From Loripinus fragilis (taxonomy: Eukaryota; Mollusca; Bivalvia; Lucinida; Lucinidae): DNA of 64,000 bases. The position numbers were made by a program, and so were the translations under genes. The stretch spans positions 23,822,130 through 23,886,129 of the forward strand of contig OZ026520.1 in NCBI GenBank assembly GCA_964019695.1. Reading direction: 5' to 3'. The notes under the pieces are model-generated. The model had not been told where the DNA came from and searched no databases. It saw nothing but the letters and a program-made list of their open reading frames with translations. Of the stretch, positions 10,916 to 22,877 are shown one piece after another (within the stretch, counting starts at the first letter, position 1; every line of letters starts with the position of its first letter).

Positions 10916-12235
10916 TCCGTTTATGCTCGGTTGACACATACCGTAAAGCGCGTGAGCGGTAGCGACATTTGGAAGGTTCCTTTCTACTTAAATGGGTAAT
11001 CTGGCACGTGACGTTCTTTTCCGCATGCCAAGCGCAAGACTATACTTTTTGTCTGCTAATTGTGCGATACATGCTTTCAGATAAGATCAAAGGCAAGAGC
11101 GCATTTAAAGCACGGACTTTTCTACACGAACGTGACAAAGTTCATGTATGTTATTGGTAGGCTGTCTATGCATCTATCGACGGAAAACAGTGCAGGCTAC
11201 CTGCAGCGTGTTCAAATATTTTTAAAACCCTTCATTGGCGAATTGTTTACCTGACGGAATTCAATTTTAATTGGGGACCCGTTTACGTAAGGACATCGTT
11301 TCTAATGTTCACCATGAAGAACTTAGGTCATACGCTGCCTGGTCGTCAAAATTGAACATTTGCAAGTAACAGTTGATATTATTACTTTAAAAAAGCTATG
11401 CAAACCACAGCGTTAAACAATTGAGTAAATTTGTTAAGTTTGCTTATACAAACTTATATACAAAAGGGCCCTTTTCCAAGTTGTAGTTTGAGTCGTGAGA
11501 CACAAAATTAATCCATTTGCATGCTTGACATACCGTAGCCATCAATGCTGAATTGAGAATGCACCATTGCGCAGGCTACTCTGAGTCTTTGTCGCACGTT
11601 GTAAGTACCAAAATATCATGAAATTATGTCCGTTCAATCGAGCCGGTTCACTGTGTTGCATAGCCTAGTCGGGTCGCAAGGGACTCATCACTCAACACGT
11701 GGTACTAGTTCAATAACATTTATTTAACACCCAGTCTCCGCAAGTAACACAGTCTCTCCCATTCCAGGCCAGTCCAGACCAGCTCTCATACAGAGCCCAC
11801 AAGAAATCACTGAACTTTCGAGATTTACTTCAAAACAGGCCCCAAAGTTTAAAACTAAATGCTCATTTCTGAATAGCCGAGCGCAAACTGAAGACTCAGA
11901 CTGATTGAAGACTGAATGTAAACTGCTTGAGAACTTTTACTAGACTCGTTGTAGACTGACTTCTGCTTAGCAGAGCGGCCTATATATACACCGCTGGATT
12001 AGTAACCATACTGCGTTGTTCACGTTTCTATCAGTCATGCAATGATACATCGAATGAGTACCCCTGCTTGGTAGTTTGTTTCAGCAATTCAGAGAGCAGC
12101 ACGCCCTTCTATCAGCTGGCCACTAAATGCCAGCTTCTTGTGAAGCAGAAAGATAACAGCCATTATACCACCCTATGCGACTTTAGCACGAAATATCTCG
12201 TGATGTGCAAGGTCTACACTGATGCAGGTGGTATA

Positions 12236-12339
12236 AAATAGTTATACCATGTTTGTCCACCTGTACGTAAGATAATCCACTCGCTAAAGCTCGTGGATTA
12301 TCTCCACGTACAGGCGGACAACCCATGGTATAACTATTA
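12236..12339. mobile_element. near-perfect 104-bp palindromic MITE
   Basis: The arms run from taatagttataccatg... inwards through tgtccacctgtacgt and gataatccac to a ~12-bp loop, and return as gtggattatc, acgtacaggcggaca and ccatggtataactatta. A related motif (tttatccacctg...gataatccac) sits near the left end of both H copies (~3268 and ~60378), so H carries or captured a relative of this element. Confidence 0.85.
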
Positions 12340-12519
12340 CTTAGTAACTCTATGTTTAGATCAATGATTCAAAACCATGCCACTTTGATAGTTTCCCAAT
12401 ATTTGAATGTGCGTAATGCTATGTGGGTATCTCTTGCTCTTTCCTACAGTTAAACCTTTAGCATGCTATCACGTTTTATGCAGCCGGACCCTTACTATGC
12501 TACAACACGCACTGTATGC

Positions 12520-12770
12520 ATGCGCGGATCCAGAACATTTTGTCAGAGAGGACCGAAATGCCACTTAAAATTGACCACCATCGGCCCATCGGCGAAACGC
12601 CTTTGAAATGGCGTTTTGCTGGCGTGTAAATGGCCCACCATTGAATGCTGGCTTGGTAGCTTTGTGATTTTTAGGGGATCCGGATCAATATTGCTAGGAA
12701 ACCCTATATTTTGTGATTTTTCAGGGGGTCCGGACCCTCTGTCCTCCCTCTGGATTCGCCCATGGCATGC
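12520..12770. repeat. 'gcggatccag...ggtccgg' interspersed repeat
   Basis: Contains cgcggatccagaac and, further on, gggggtccggaccctc and ctggattcgcccatg, so its ends are roughly inverted. Related pieces are at 10396-10430, 14258-14290 and 27495-27770. The 73-codon frame here is not supported. Confidence 0.5.
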
Positions 12771-12925
12771 ATCTGAAAGAAGGTACTTGTCTGAAATGTT
12801 CCGTGATCATCGGACGCAAAGTCGGACTAGATTATAACTCTTGGTATGCTTGTTTGCCCCTGATCAGGCACATCGGATGATCTTCTGGATCAGTTTGCAA
12901 ACTTTGATAGCAGGTCGTAAAAGTA

Positions 12926-12926
<1 letters not shown>

Positions 12927-12957
<31 letters not shown>
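12927..12957. repeat. (AG)n microsatellite
   Basis: About 15 uninterrupted GA units. Confidence 0.95.
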
Positions 12958-12961
<4 letters not shown>

Positions 12962-13215
12962 CACGGTGTTTGCACACGAATCTTTTGTTTTGGCTTGTTT
13001 TCTTAGAATATCGAAACACAATGTTTGGGTCAGTCAATCAGCTTCCGATGAGGACCCTATATCCAAATCGGCTTTTGTACGGCAAAGTCGGACATTCCAC
13101 AGTATTAACGCTTTGCGTGCTTTCTATCGCATGCACACATTTTTAAATTGACGAAACATTCTATCCTGAATACCATTCGGATCTGATCTGGATCCAAACC
13201 GTGTTTGCAAATGTA

Positions 13216-13216
<1 letters not shown>

Positions 13217-13273
<57 letters not shown>
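13217..13273. repeat. (AG)n microsatellite
   Basis: About 28 uninterrupted GA units. With the neighbouring GT tract it creates long spurious open frames on both strands. Confidence 0.95.
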
Positions 13274-13280
<7 letters not shown>

Positions 13281-13326
13281 GTGCAGGCACGCCAAAGTAA
13301 ACATTGCATCGGCGGATCGACTAGAG

Positions 13327-13327
<1 letters not shown>

Positions 13328-13424
<97 letters not shown>
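13328..13424. repeat. (GT)n microsatellite
   Basis: Nearly 100 bp of GT with one interruption (ttt near 13384). Confidence 0.95.
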
Positions 13425-13425
<1 letters not shown>

Positions 13426-13449
13426 CTTTTTTATTTTCGTCAGTTTGTT

Positions 13450-15245
13450 TGTTTTTTTACTCTGGGAACTCGTCTACGTATTTCAAAGTTTTGTGTAGAT
13501 CTTTGCAAAAAATCTGATCTTACGAGATGTCTAGCGGTTTCAATTCTTGAGTACAATATAAACTTGAATGCGAGCGAAAGCGTTTTGGTTTTCTGAAGGA
13601 AGAACGAAATAGTGTAGTGATTCATCGGTAGTCCGAGACGGGTGAACATAGGAGACCCGGCTTATCGAATAGTTTAAATCAGTGGGCTTTTCTGACTTGT
13701 AAGTAAATTGAGTGACATAATATGCACGTGCCTGGCTCTCGACTAAGCGAATACCGCATGCGCTGGACATTTTACTGACTCAGTCCGCATGAATTTAGCG
13801 ACGGTTTTAGTAAGATTAAAGAAATGAAAAAGAGGAGATAGCACAGAATCATATCGCCGTTTTTCAAAACGTCTCTACCACATTTTGACATGCATTTATC
13901 CTTTATTATATGGATCACACATGTGTTTCTATCCATTAACATGCAGCAGAAGGCATATAAGCCGATTTTTAGATTCATAATCCCTATATACTGTACTCTG
14001 CTAGACCATTAAATGTCCTTGTTGCAAACTTTGCGGGTCCAGATCAGATTGCTCTGATCCGAGGAATCCAGTAGACGTCATTCTCAAAACGGAACCGAAA
14101 GATATGGTAGGCTACAGTTTAGCAGGGCGCCGCCGATGTGGCATCTTTGAATTTAGATACAAGAAAAAACCCAGACTATTTAAAATTGAAAACAATCAGC
14201 AACAAAAAACAATAGCTGCTGCTAAAATCATATTATAAACTTTGATTTGGCGATTTTAGGGGGGGGGGGGGGGGCTCCCCCTTGAATCCGTCAATGAAAC
14301 CGTCATCCGCGGATTGTGGTTCCTTTGAGAGTTCGTCGGCAGGCCGATAGTGGCTCAGGACGGGCCCGGTAGCAAATGCCCTTTTATTTAATACCGCGGA
14401 TGGACTCAAAATTCCAATACTGCGCCAGAGTGTATGCTATAAATAGACGCAATACTATTAAAGGGCGAAAGTCTAACAGATAGCGTCCTTTCGCAAATGT
14501 ATATATCACGTGATCGTTTTGGCGGGATAGGCATAAAGTAAAACTTCAAATGAACTCATGCAAGTAAGATTATTAATCCCCAATATCCAAGCGACCTTCT
14601 GGGGTCAACTGAGATAATTCTTGATTCATATGAATGTTATATTATTTACATACATAGCCGCGTAAAAAACACGCCGACTTGTTTGTTTGTTGTCAATGAA
14701 AGCAGACTACAATGGCAAGTCCACTATGTCGTTTACGATATGCCTATCATTATCATATTACTGCGCAAGGTATTATTTTTTAAATATATTTGTATTTGAA
14801 TTTGCAATTGGCAGTAAATCATTGCTTCGATACCCAAACTGAAGTTTCTAAACTGCAAAGCATAACAAACAATAAAAACAAAACAAAAAAAGAACTACTT
14901 TTTACGCGTAATATTTTCCAGAAAGTTGTTCGGTTTGTATTAAGCCTTTATCCTGCGGAATCCGGATATACCCCGTTCTGGAAAACATTGTAGATCCGGA
15001 TCAGTTGGCTTCTCAGGAACAAACTAATCAGGATCTATACGACTGTTTATCATGCATCTAATTTAATTGTTAATACTGAAACCATGCAACTTATATGTCT
15101 GAAAATTTGCAAGGAGTATAGCATATATTTAATGTATGGCCTGGCAAGGGTGAAAATTGACGTGACTGAAAAACTGTAAGTGTTAAAATTGAGTCCGGAT
15201 GCCAGCATCCGTCCCCAATAAGCGAAAATCGACCGATAACCCCTC
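13450..15245. other. no gene seen
   Basis: Contains a weak tRNA-like A box (13614-13630) without a convincing B box, a poly-G tract (14261-14274) next to a ctcccccttgaatcc piece of the 12520-type repeat, and otherwise AT-rich sequence with open frames below 80 codons. Confidence 0.4.
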
Positions 15246-15249
15246 CCCA

Positions 15250-15877
15250 TCAGTAAAATAGAAAATGATTGTATGAATGATAGGACAAGATGTTGAAGTT
15301 TCTTGGATCGCCGGAATTACTTTTTCAAAGAGGGGCAGTGGTGTTAAAATTTGGCAAAAACTTCGTTTTTAGAAGTAAAATTGCGAATTTCTGAAATCCA
15401 TTTGCAGCAACAAATACATGACACAAGCAAAGAAAGACTGAAAAATGATTATTGAGTCTTAAATAATTCCACTCTGATTCTATTATGATGTCAAAACCGG
15501 AATTGTAATGCCTAGATTTTTGGGTGAAAATCAGTGTTTTTATAAATTTAAACACGAATTTTTGGAATCTGACAGGTAAAGTTTTAAATTTTAGATTTGT
15601 TATTTAACTATTTTCAAATTTGATGCTGCATTATTCAATCTGCATATATCTTGTCGCGTATACTTAAAAAATACCGCCAAAATATTTTCGTTTTTACCTC
15701 AAAATCTGACATTTTGACGTTTAGGTATATTATGGGAAATGCATGTATCGCTATTACTTGTATATCTGGGCTTTGCCATACACAGAAAATGGCGCACATA
15801 TAATAAACATTTCAAACGGAAACAACATTTATAATATATAATGATATCATATCAAGTAACGACACAATGAAAACGAT
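15250..15877 (-). repeat. R-family repeat, inverted copy
   Basis: About 630 bp whose reverse complement matches 19155-19850 and 20490-21125. Shared blocks include gaggggcagtggtgttaaaa, gaaatccatttgcagca and ttgggtgaaaatcagtgttt. It abuts the E element at 15878-17222. Confidence 0.75.
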
Positions 15878-17222
15878 GGCCAAGTGGCCCTGGATCGCTC
15901 AACTGAGTTTTGTTTAAACGTCTTATCTATAAGTATTTGTTGGGAACTGGCCACGCTCCTGGTGACCCACCATGTGGGTCATGTTTGGTTGCAGAGCGAA
16001 AATTTGAGCATTTATAAATGTTGTTCACCAGGTGATGCTACCTACCAAATATCAGGGCTCTAGGCCTAGTGGTTTCAGACAAGAAGATTGTTTTTTATGT
16101 TTTCGCTATCTGAGTCAATGTGGGCAGGAAATGCCACACTCCCACACTGCAGACAAACCCACGGCACCGTGAGGAAAAGTCAAAGAACAATAACAGCCAC
16201 ATATTCACTCTGTGATCTCCAGGATTAGGTCCCGTTGACCACAGAACCACAATTTTAACAAACCTAGTAGAGTACCACTAGGTGATGATACATATCAAAT
16301 ATCAAAACTTTAAGCCTTTTGATATCTGATAAGAATATATTTTAATATGTTCTCTATATAAAGATATATATAAAACATGTGACCCCAGGATGGGGCCATT
16401 TTTGGCCCCAGTGTCATAATTTGAACAAACTTTGTAGAAGTCTTCTAGGGGATGCTACCTGCCAAATAGGCTCTAGGCCTTGTGGTTTCAGACAAGACTA
16501 TTTTATATGTTCATATAAGCCTATGTAAAATGTACGACCTCAGGGTGGAGCCTATTTTGGCACAAGGGCCATAATTTGGACAAACTTAGTAGAGGCCTAC
16601 TAGGTAATGCTACATAACAAATATCAATGCTTTAGGCCTTGTGGTGTCAGACAAGAAGTTTTATTTAAATTTTCCCAATAGATTGCTTTATTGAACATGT
16701 GACCTCGCAGGGCGGGACCACCTTTAGTCCCAAAGACCCAACTTCAATAAAATTGATAGAAGCGTACTAGGTGATGCTAGATATCAGACATGAAGGCTCT
16801 AGACACTGACGTATCAGACACGAATATTTTTTCTATGTTTTCATAAAATAAGCCTATGTAAAACATGCAATTCCAGGCCTGTGCCATTTTTAAAAGCGGG
16901 CAAAATTTGAACAAACTTGGTAGAGGTCTACCAGCTTATGCTGCATACCAAATATCAAGACTCTATGCATTGTGGTTTCGAACAAGAATATATCAAAGTT
17001 TCATTTTAAAAATCTATTTAGCCCTGTAACCTAGATGTACAAAGGACTAAAAACTATTTGAGCAATTATTAAAGAGGGTCATATAAGAATCATTCCAGCA
17101 AAGTTTGGTAAAAATCCAGCCAGTAGTTAATGGGGAGATGTCCTTTAAAGCAATTTGTTGACGAGTGACACCCAATGATTATAATAGCTCACACTTAGTC
17201 TTTGGCTCAAGTGAGCTAAAAC
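15878..17222 (-). repeat. E-family long repeat, full length
   Basis: On the minus strand it starts with ttttagctcacttgagcc and ends with gttgagcgatccagggccac, the end signatures of a long repeat abundant in bivalves (from memory). The interior is a tandem array of ~165-bp units near 16026, 16273, 16445, 16608, 16769 and 16931, each containing ggtgatgctac..accaaatatcaagg and tttcagacaagaa. There is no open frame. Confidence 0.75.
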
Positions 17223-18560
17223 ATGAAGATACAAAGATAGAAGCACAAACAACGATGGAAAACACAACTGGAATGTGGTCAATCGATTGGGGGGGGGGGG
17301 GGGGGGCATAACGCAACAATGATTATTTTACCTTTATTTTTGTCTCTAAGGTCATATCAACAATCCAAACCCTTTTCCGTCCTCTAAAAACATAGACAGT
17401 CAGTGTCGCGAATACTTACATCTTCCAAAACAGCATTCGTTACATTCCATATAGACAGAGTTTAAAGGTCTATATTACCGTTAATTAGGGGCCATTAGCA
17501 GACTAACTGATAAAGGACAGATTATTTCACGTCTAAGTGTATTTCACAATCTCAGCCGACTAAAAGAGCTCCAAGAGTGGACTTACCTCCTGCATAGGTT
17601 CACCAAGATAAATTAAATATTTTATCAAAAAGTACATAAACCGTTTAAGGGACTATTACCAATCCAAGGAGTTCATAATCCATCCTTAGCATAGCACTTT
17701 ATACACACTTTGGGCAATCAGTGTACAAAATATGAACCGCATACGACAAAACATGTTAGAGATATTTATTTGCTTACAAGCCATACAACCAGAATTAAAA
17801 TATTTTGACCTACACCTATGGCTTAAATTTTATATTGACAATTATTGTACAAAGTATATAGCACCTCTGTCAAAAACATACAACTGTAAATCAGATTCTA
17901 ATTAACCTTTGACTCCGGGGGTCATAGCTGTGATCTGTATTGTTCTTTATAATCTACACACCATATGCAATATTTGTGCTAAGTATGAAACATGAGTTTG
18001 CGTAACAAGCCATAACCTGGTTGTAAGTATATTTGACCTATGTTGTAATTAAGACATTAATTGTGCCATATATGAACACCATCGGTAATAAAAATGAAAG
18101 AGTTCAGATTACGAGTCGTATTACGGATTTTGATTGAATGTGACCTTGACCTTTGACTCCAATGTCATATTGGTAATTTGAAACCTTCCTTGTCATCTAC
18201 ACACCTGGTTGGTGCACAAACTACATGCTGCTGCTAATACAAAACGGCAAAACCTACTATTGTTTTAATCAGCTGATGGATATAAGACCACACTTAATTT
18301 GGAATGCATTTAAATCATATGCACTGGCAAAATGAAGACAATAGATTAAAATAGATGTAATCATGGTACGAAATAATGATGTCAAAATGATAAATCACGT
18401 ACTTACATTCTGCAGGTGCTAAATCTATTTACATTAAAAAGGCCTAACTGTTTAAATGCATAGCTTATATCGTTAAATATATACCTTTACTGTTTAATAA
18501 AATGAAATTATTCTTTGCATTTGTTTGCATTTCTTTTCACCCAGCAAACTGGTGCTTATT
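17223..18560. other. loop between inverted R/E arms; E-interior relics
   Basis: Holds a poly-G tract (17290-17306) and 'gaccttgacctttgactcc' style units (about 17910-18260) like those at 54590-54850 and 56690-56960. No gene-like open frame is present. Confidence 0.5.
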
Positions 18561-18564
18561 TCAG

Positions 18565-18735
18565 ATGCTATGGTTCTATGAATGAGAGTGTCCCTCAAGC
18601 GTCACTGCCCCTGTTTACACACGTAATTCCAGTGCTTTCATAATATACAGTTAAAAACTTTCCATTGATATATCACAATCCTATTTTACAGGTTGGGAGG
18701 GATTCCGCCTAAAAAGCGACCTATAATTTGCCAGA
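18565..18735 (+). repeat. R-family fragment
   Basis: Matches the right end of the R copies: actgcccctgtttac, taattccag, tatatcacaatcctatttta and gggagggattccgcct. Confidence 0.6.
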
Positions 18736-18929
18736 TTGTACTTTATCAATAGGTTATATAGTGAAAACACTAAAAATATTCTTACCAGAAATCAAAGTGC
18801 CCAAAGTTTTAATATTTGGTATGTAATATCACATCGTGGAACTCTAGCAAATGTGTTCGAATTGTGGTGCTGTGGTCAGAATAGCCTCATCATGGAGGTC
18901 ACAGACTTTACATTGACATATTGAAAACA

Positions 18930-19150
18930 TAAACAAATCCTCTTGCTTGAAAGCACTAGGTCTAGAGCCCTGATATTAAGTATGTAGCATCACCCAGTGG
19001 ACCATATTTCAATTTTCTCAAAAATCGCTCTGGAGACAAAATTTGCCCCACCAGGGGGTAATGGGGCATGGCCAGTGTTCAATAGATACCTATAGCTTAG
19101 AGATTTTAAACAGAACTCAGGTGAGCGATCCAGGGTCACTTGGTCCTATT
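18930..19150 (+). repeat. E-family 3' fragment
   Basis: The reverse complement matches 15878-16085, including tgatgctacatac, atatcagggctctag and the terminal caggtgagcgatccagggtc. It continues directly into R at 19155. Confidence 0.7.
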
Positions 19151-19154
19151 TCAT

Positions 19155-19850
19155 TGTGTGTCAATACTTGATATTAAATTATAGTACAATGATAAATGCT
19201 GTTTCCATTTGAATGTGTTTACTATATGTACGTCATTTTCTTAATATGACAATACATATATATACGAGTAATAGCAATACATGCATTTCCCAAAATATAC
19301 CTGGCTATCAAAATGTGAGATTTTGAGGCAAAATACGAAAATATTTTGGCGGTTTTTTTCAAGTATACACGACAATATGTATGTAGGTTGAAAATGCAGC
19401 ATCAAATTTAAAACCAGATAAATTATAACCATAAATTTTAAGAACTTTACCTGTCAGCTTACAAAAAATTGGATTTATTTTTATAAAAAAACACTGATTT
19501 TCACCAAAACATAAAGGCATTTCATTTCTGACTTTGACTTCATAATACTGTCAGGGCAGGTTTATATAAGATTCAATTATCATTTTTTGATCTTTCTTAG
19601 CTGGTGTCGTGTATCTGTTGCTGCAAATGGATTTCAGAAATTCGCAATTTCACTTCTAAAAATGAAGTTTTTACTAAATTTTAACACCACTGCCCCTCTT
19701 TGAAAAAAAAAAAAAATTCCAGCGATCCGATAATCTTCAACAACTTGCCATATTATTCATGTGATCGTTTACCATTTTACTGATGGGGGAGGTTCCGCCT
19801 TAACTAAGCGTCTTTTTGCCACTTTTTTGCTATACCATAGGTCCTTCATC
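19155..19850 (+). repeat. R-family repeat
   Basis: Inverted relative to 15250-15877 and in the same orientation as 20490-21125. Landmarks are tgctgcaaatggatttcaga and taacaccactgcccctcttt. A 63-codon minus-strand frame inside is not supported. Confidence 0.7.
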
Positions 19851-20049
19851 CCAATACTACATACCAAGTACTTAGGTCATTTGGCGTGAGGTTCTGGCAA
19901 AGGATATTTTTCAAGGGTTTTTTTTACTATGTGACCAAAACATTTTGTGCACAATTTCTTTCCCTTGTCCTAAAGAAATATGAAATTCCGTTCATTTGGC
20001 CTTTTGGTTTCTGCAGAATAAACTTTTAAATATATAAATGCGAATCCAA

Positions 20050-20478
20050 TATAAGTAACGTCAGTTTCAAGGTCAAAGGCCAACCTTGACCCTTGAGACT
20101 TATAAAATAATCATTATGTTATTTTATTAGGTTAAAACCATATTATAAATAATATGGCTTTGGATTCATTATTTTATCAAAAGTTACTTGTGAATGCTTT
20201 TCTCATTTAATTGCATTAGTAAGAATACGTGACCTTGACGTTAAGTAGGTCAAGCTAAACTTTAATTATATCTTGAACAAATACGGCAGGCTCTATATCC
20301 AAAATATAATATTAGTTCACACATCCTAAGGATTATCCATAGGTAAGTGTTTCAAAGGTTTCAGGGATGAAGATGTTTACAATTTATGACAGACAGACGG
20401 ACACATGCAAGACGTTAGATGCTGACGTAATCGTTATACTATTAGCTCAGCCATGAGCATTCTGCACCCGTGAGCTAA
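20050..20478 (-). repeat. E-family 5' fragment
   Basis: The minus strand starts with ttagctcacgggtgcagaat...gagctaat, the foldback that marks the start of E. It continues with gacggac-type and gtcaaggtcac-type sequence. It is wedged between two R copies. Confidence 0.55.
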
Positions 20479-20489
20479 TGTATGTTGTT

Positions 20490-21125
20490 TTCATTTGAAA
20501 TTTTAACTATATGTAATCCAGTTTTCTTAATATGTTAATTCACATATATACAAGTAAAAGGAATATCCCCACTTTCCAAAATACACATGAGTATTAAAAG
20601 GTAGGATTTTGGGACAGAAAACAAACAAAAATGGCGAATTTTGGAATTATACCCTACAAAAATGATGTAAGTTAAATATTCCAGCGTCAAATTTGAAACA
20701 AGTTAAATGAAAACTCTAAATTTAAAAACTTTACTAGTCAAAACACAAAAATTTGTGATTTTGTTTATAAAAAAACACTGATTTTCACCAAAAAACCATG
20801 GGCTTACCATTTTGGTTTTGACTTCATAATAAAGCCTAAGATGGGTTATATACAACTCAATAATCATTTTTTAATCTTTCTTTGCTGGTTTCATGTATCT
20901 GGTGCTGGAAATGGATTTCCGAAATTCGTATTTTTACTTCTAAAAGTGATGTTTCTGCCCAATTTTAACACCACTGCCCCTCTTTGCGCAAGTAATTCCA
21001 GCGATTCAATACTGTACAGTTTATAAGCTTTAAATTGATATATCACAATCCTATTTTACGGGTGGGGAGGGGTTCCTCCTTAACTAAGCGACCTTTTGCC
21101 AGTTTTTTGCTCTACCATACCTCTC
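20490..21125 (+). repeat. R-family repeat
   Basis: The third near-complete copy. Shares aatggatttccgaaattcg and taacaccactgcccctcttt with 19155-19850. Confidence 0.7.
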
Positions 21126-22846
21126 ACTGAATAAAAAGGATTTCAGTCTATTCCGAACAACAAAATCATACCAAAAACAATAAAGACATAAAGAAATCTG
21201 GTTGCTATGTCAGTGCGGGTACTCATTCCTATTCCTTTCGATTTTGTAGTTTTATGTCGGCGTAGAGTGCCCTTGCCTCTTGCATACATGTTAATTGAGT
21301 GTGCACATTACCCCAGTTTTATGTACCCACGTAGGCTTAAGAAAGGGATTCTGGCTGTATAAAAAGTGGGACATGTAGTTTGAATTGTGTAATTCTAAAT
21401 CAGGCCCAATCGCGCAGGTCTTGACTTGACAACTCCGTATGTACACTGCCTTCGCTGCATCTCCAGATACTAAGTTGAGAATTGGAGGTAGGTTAAGTTT
21501 GTTAATGTTCGCCGCTCTTAAATTGTTGAACTGTACGCTGATTTTGAAAACAAAGTAACATTACCCTGCGTTTCATTCCGCATCTCCGTCTTTGTTGACA
21601 ATACACATGCACGTGGGTTATAGGTGCTACTGGGAAAGAGGACTTCAACCTCTAGTGGGCACCTTTAGGGAAAATGTTACTCCCTCTCCAATTGTTTAGT
21701 TCCATTAAGCTGAAAGTTCTTGGAGTGAGAGTAGTAATACTACTCCCCCCACTCAAAGAAATTACAATTAATTTTATCAGTGATGTCGCCGTTTCAAAGA
21801 TTTTTTTTTTTTTGGTATTAACTACCATGACAAAATTAATGGATGCAATTTTACAAAACTTACAGGTATGAAGAACAAATAGAAAAAAAGCAATACTCAA
21901 TAAACATGAAAATAATTACACTTCAAAAGTAGAAAAACGTTTAATAGTTAATGATTTTTTATCACGATTCTCATTGACGCAACGTTAACGTCACCGAAAA
22001 AATGACATTTTTAATTTGTCCGTGTGTTTAAATGACTGCCATAAGAAAACAACAGACACAAGGAAACAGCAATAATAATATTTATTGCGTATATCAATTT
22101 GCTTTATTTTGGTGCTTTTTTCATCATTGTAGCTTCAATAGTTTTGCGACAACTATTTTTGCAAGAAATCTGGTAATACATTGATCTAAACGGCGACGTA
22201 ACAAGGTGACAAATAATAAATATTGTTTCTCGTGTGAGACTTAATCGTGTATTATACTTCTTTTTTATACATGAAAGCAACCTCGTGAGACTTTAGTTTA
22301 TTTCGCCCACGGTCACTCAGCAAAGACTCAAACAAGTCTGCGCATCTAGCAATCTCGTTGGAGCCTTTGCCCAATCGTAAATGCGGCTTTGTGTACCGGA
22401 AACTGCTTTCGTTCGGAATTGCCGTCCAAATACGAAAGGTTCAGACACACTGGTTGGTAGAATAAGGAAAGCTGGGATGTATCCGGCGTTTATTCATTTA
22501 TCTATTTATCTTTTAATTCTTTAATTTTAATTTATTTTATTTTATTCCTTTTTTATTAGAATGTCTTGGAGTGCAAAGATGTTGAGGATTGAGGGTCAAA
22601 TAGCGTTTACCAAGCCGCATCTTTTTGGACAGTTTATTTTTCACCAGGAACCCGTGCTGGATCAGACCATGACTAATTTACAACAGAATACAATCGGCCT
22701 AAAATTCCTTGATTTTAATCGCATTTTATTCGAAACATGACTTGTCTAAATTGTCCTAATCATTGATGACGCTCTCTTTAATTACGCGCGGCGCGAAATA
22801 ATTACGTCAGACTTTACGACGTCATATCTCATGACGTAATTAATCT
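21126..22846. other. no gene seen; right interior of the 18.3 kb segment
   Basis: The region contains poly-T (21801-21814), two opposing ~65-80-codon frames over the same bases (21652-21900), an AT-rich tetranucleotide-like stretch near 22500-22560, and a CpG/ACGTCA-rich patch before the right TIR (22780-22840). Nothing matches a known gene. Confidence 0.4.
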
Positions 22847-22877
22847 CCCGAAGACACATTATCGCATGGCGCGGCTC

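Larger units (their letters stand above)
4572..22877. mobile_element. 18.3 kb segment with 31-bp TIRs inserted in H
   Basis: Left end 4572-4602 and right end 22847-22877 are inverted repeats (GAGCCGCGCCAT, then ATGTGTCTTCGGG) with 3 mismatches in 31. The flanks are ATTT on both sides (4568-4571 and 22878-22881). The outer sequences are the two adjoining parts of H, joined without interruption at 61057 in the intact copy. This fits one large insertion with a 4-bp target duplication. Short GAGCCGCGCC-ended MITEs are familiar to me from bivalves, so the segment may be a long relative or a MITE inflated by nested insertions. No coding region with recognisable similarity is inside. Confidence 0.65.

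Noticed and set aside
13201..13596. 131-codon open frame and minus-strand counterparts
   Set aside because: Made of AG and GT microsatellites (ER and CV repeats).
13614..13680. tRNA-like sequence
   Set aside because: A box-like start only; the expected B box (ggcttatcgaat) is too degraded.
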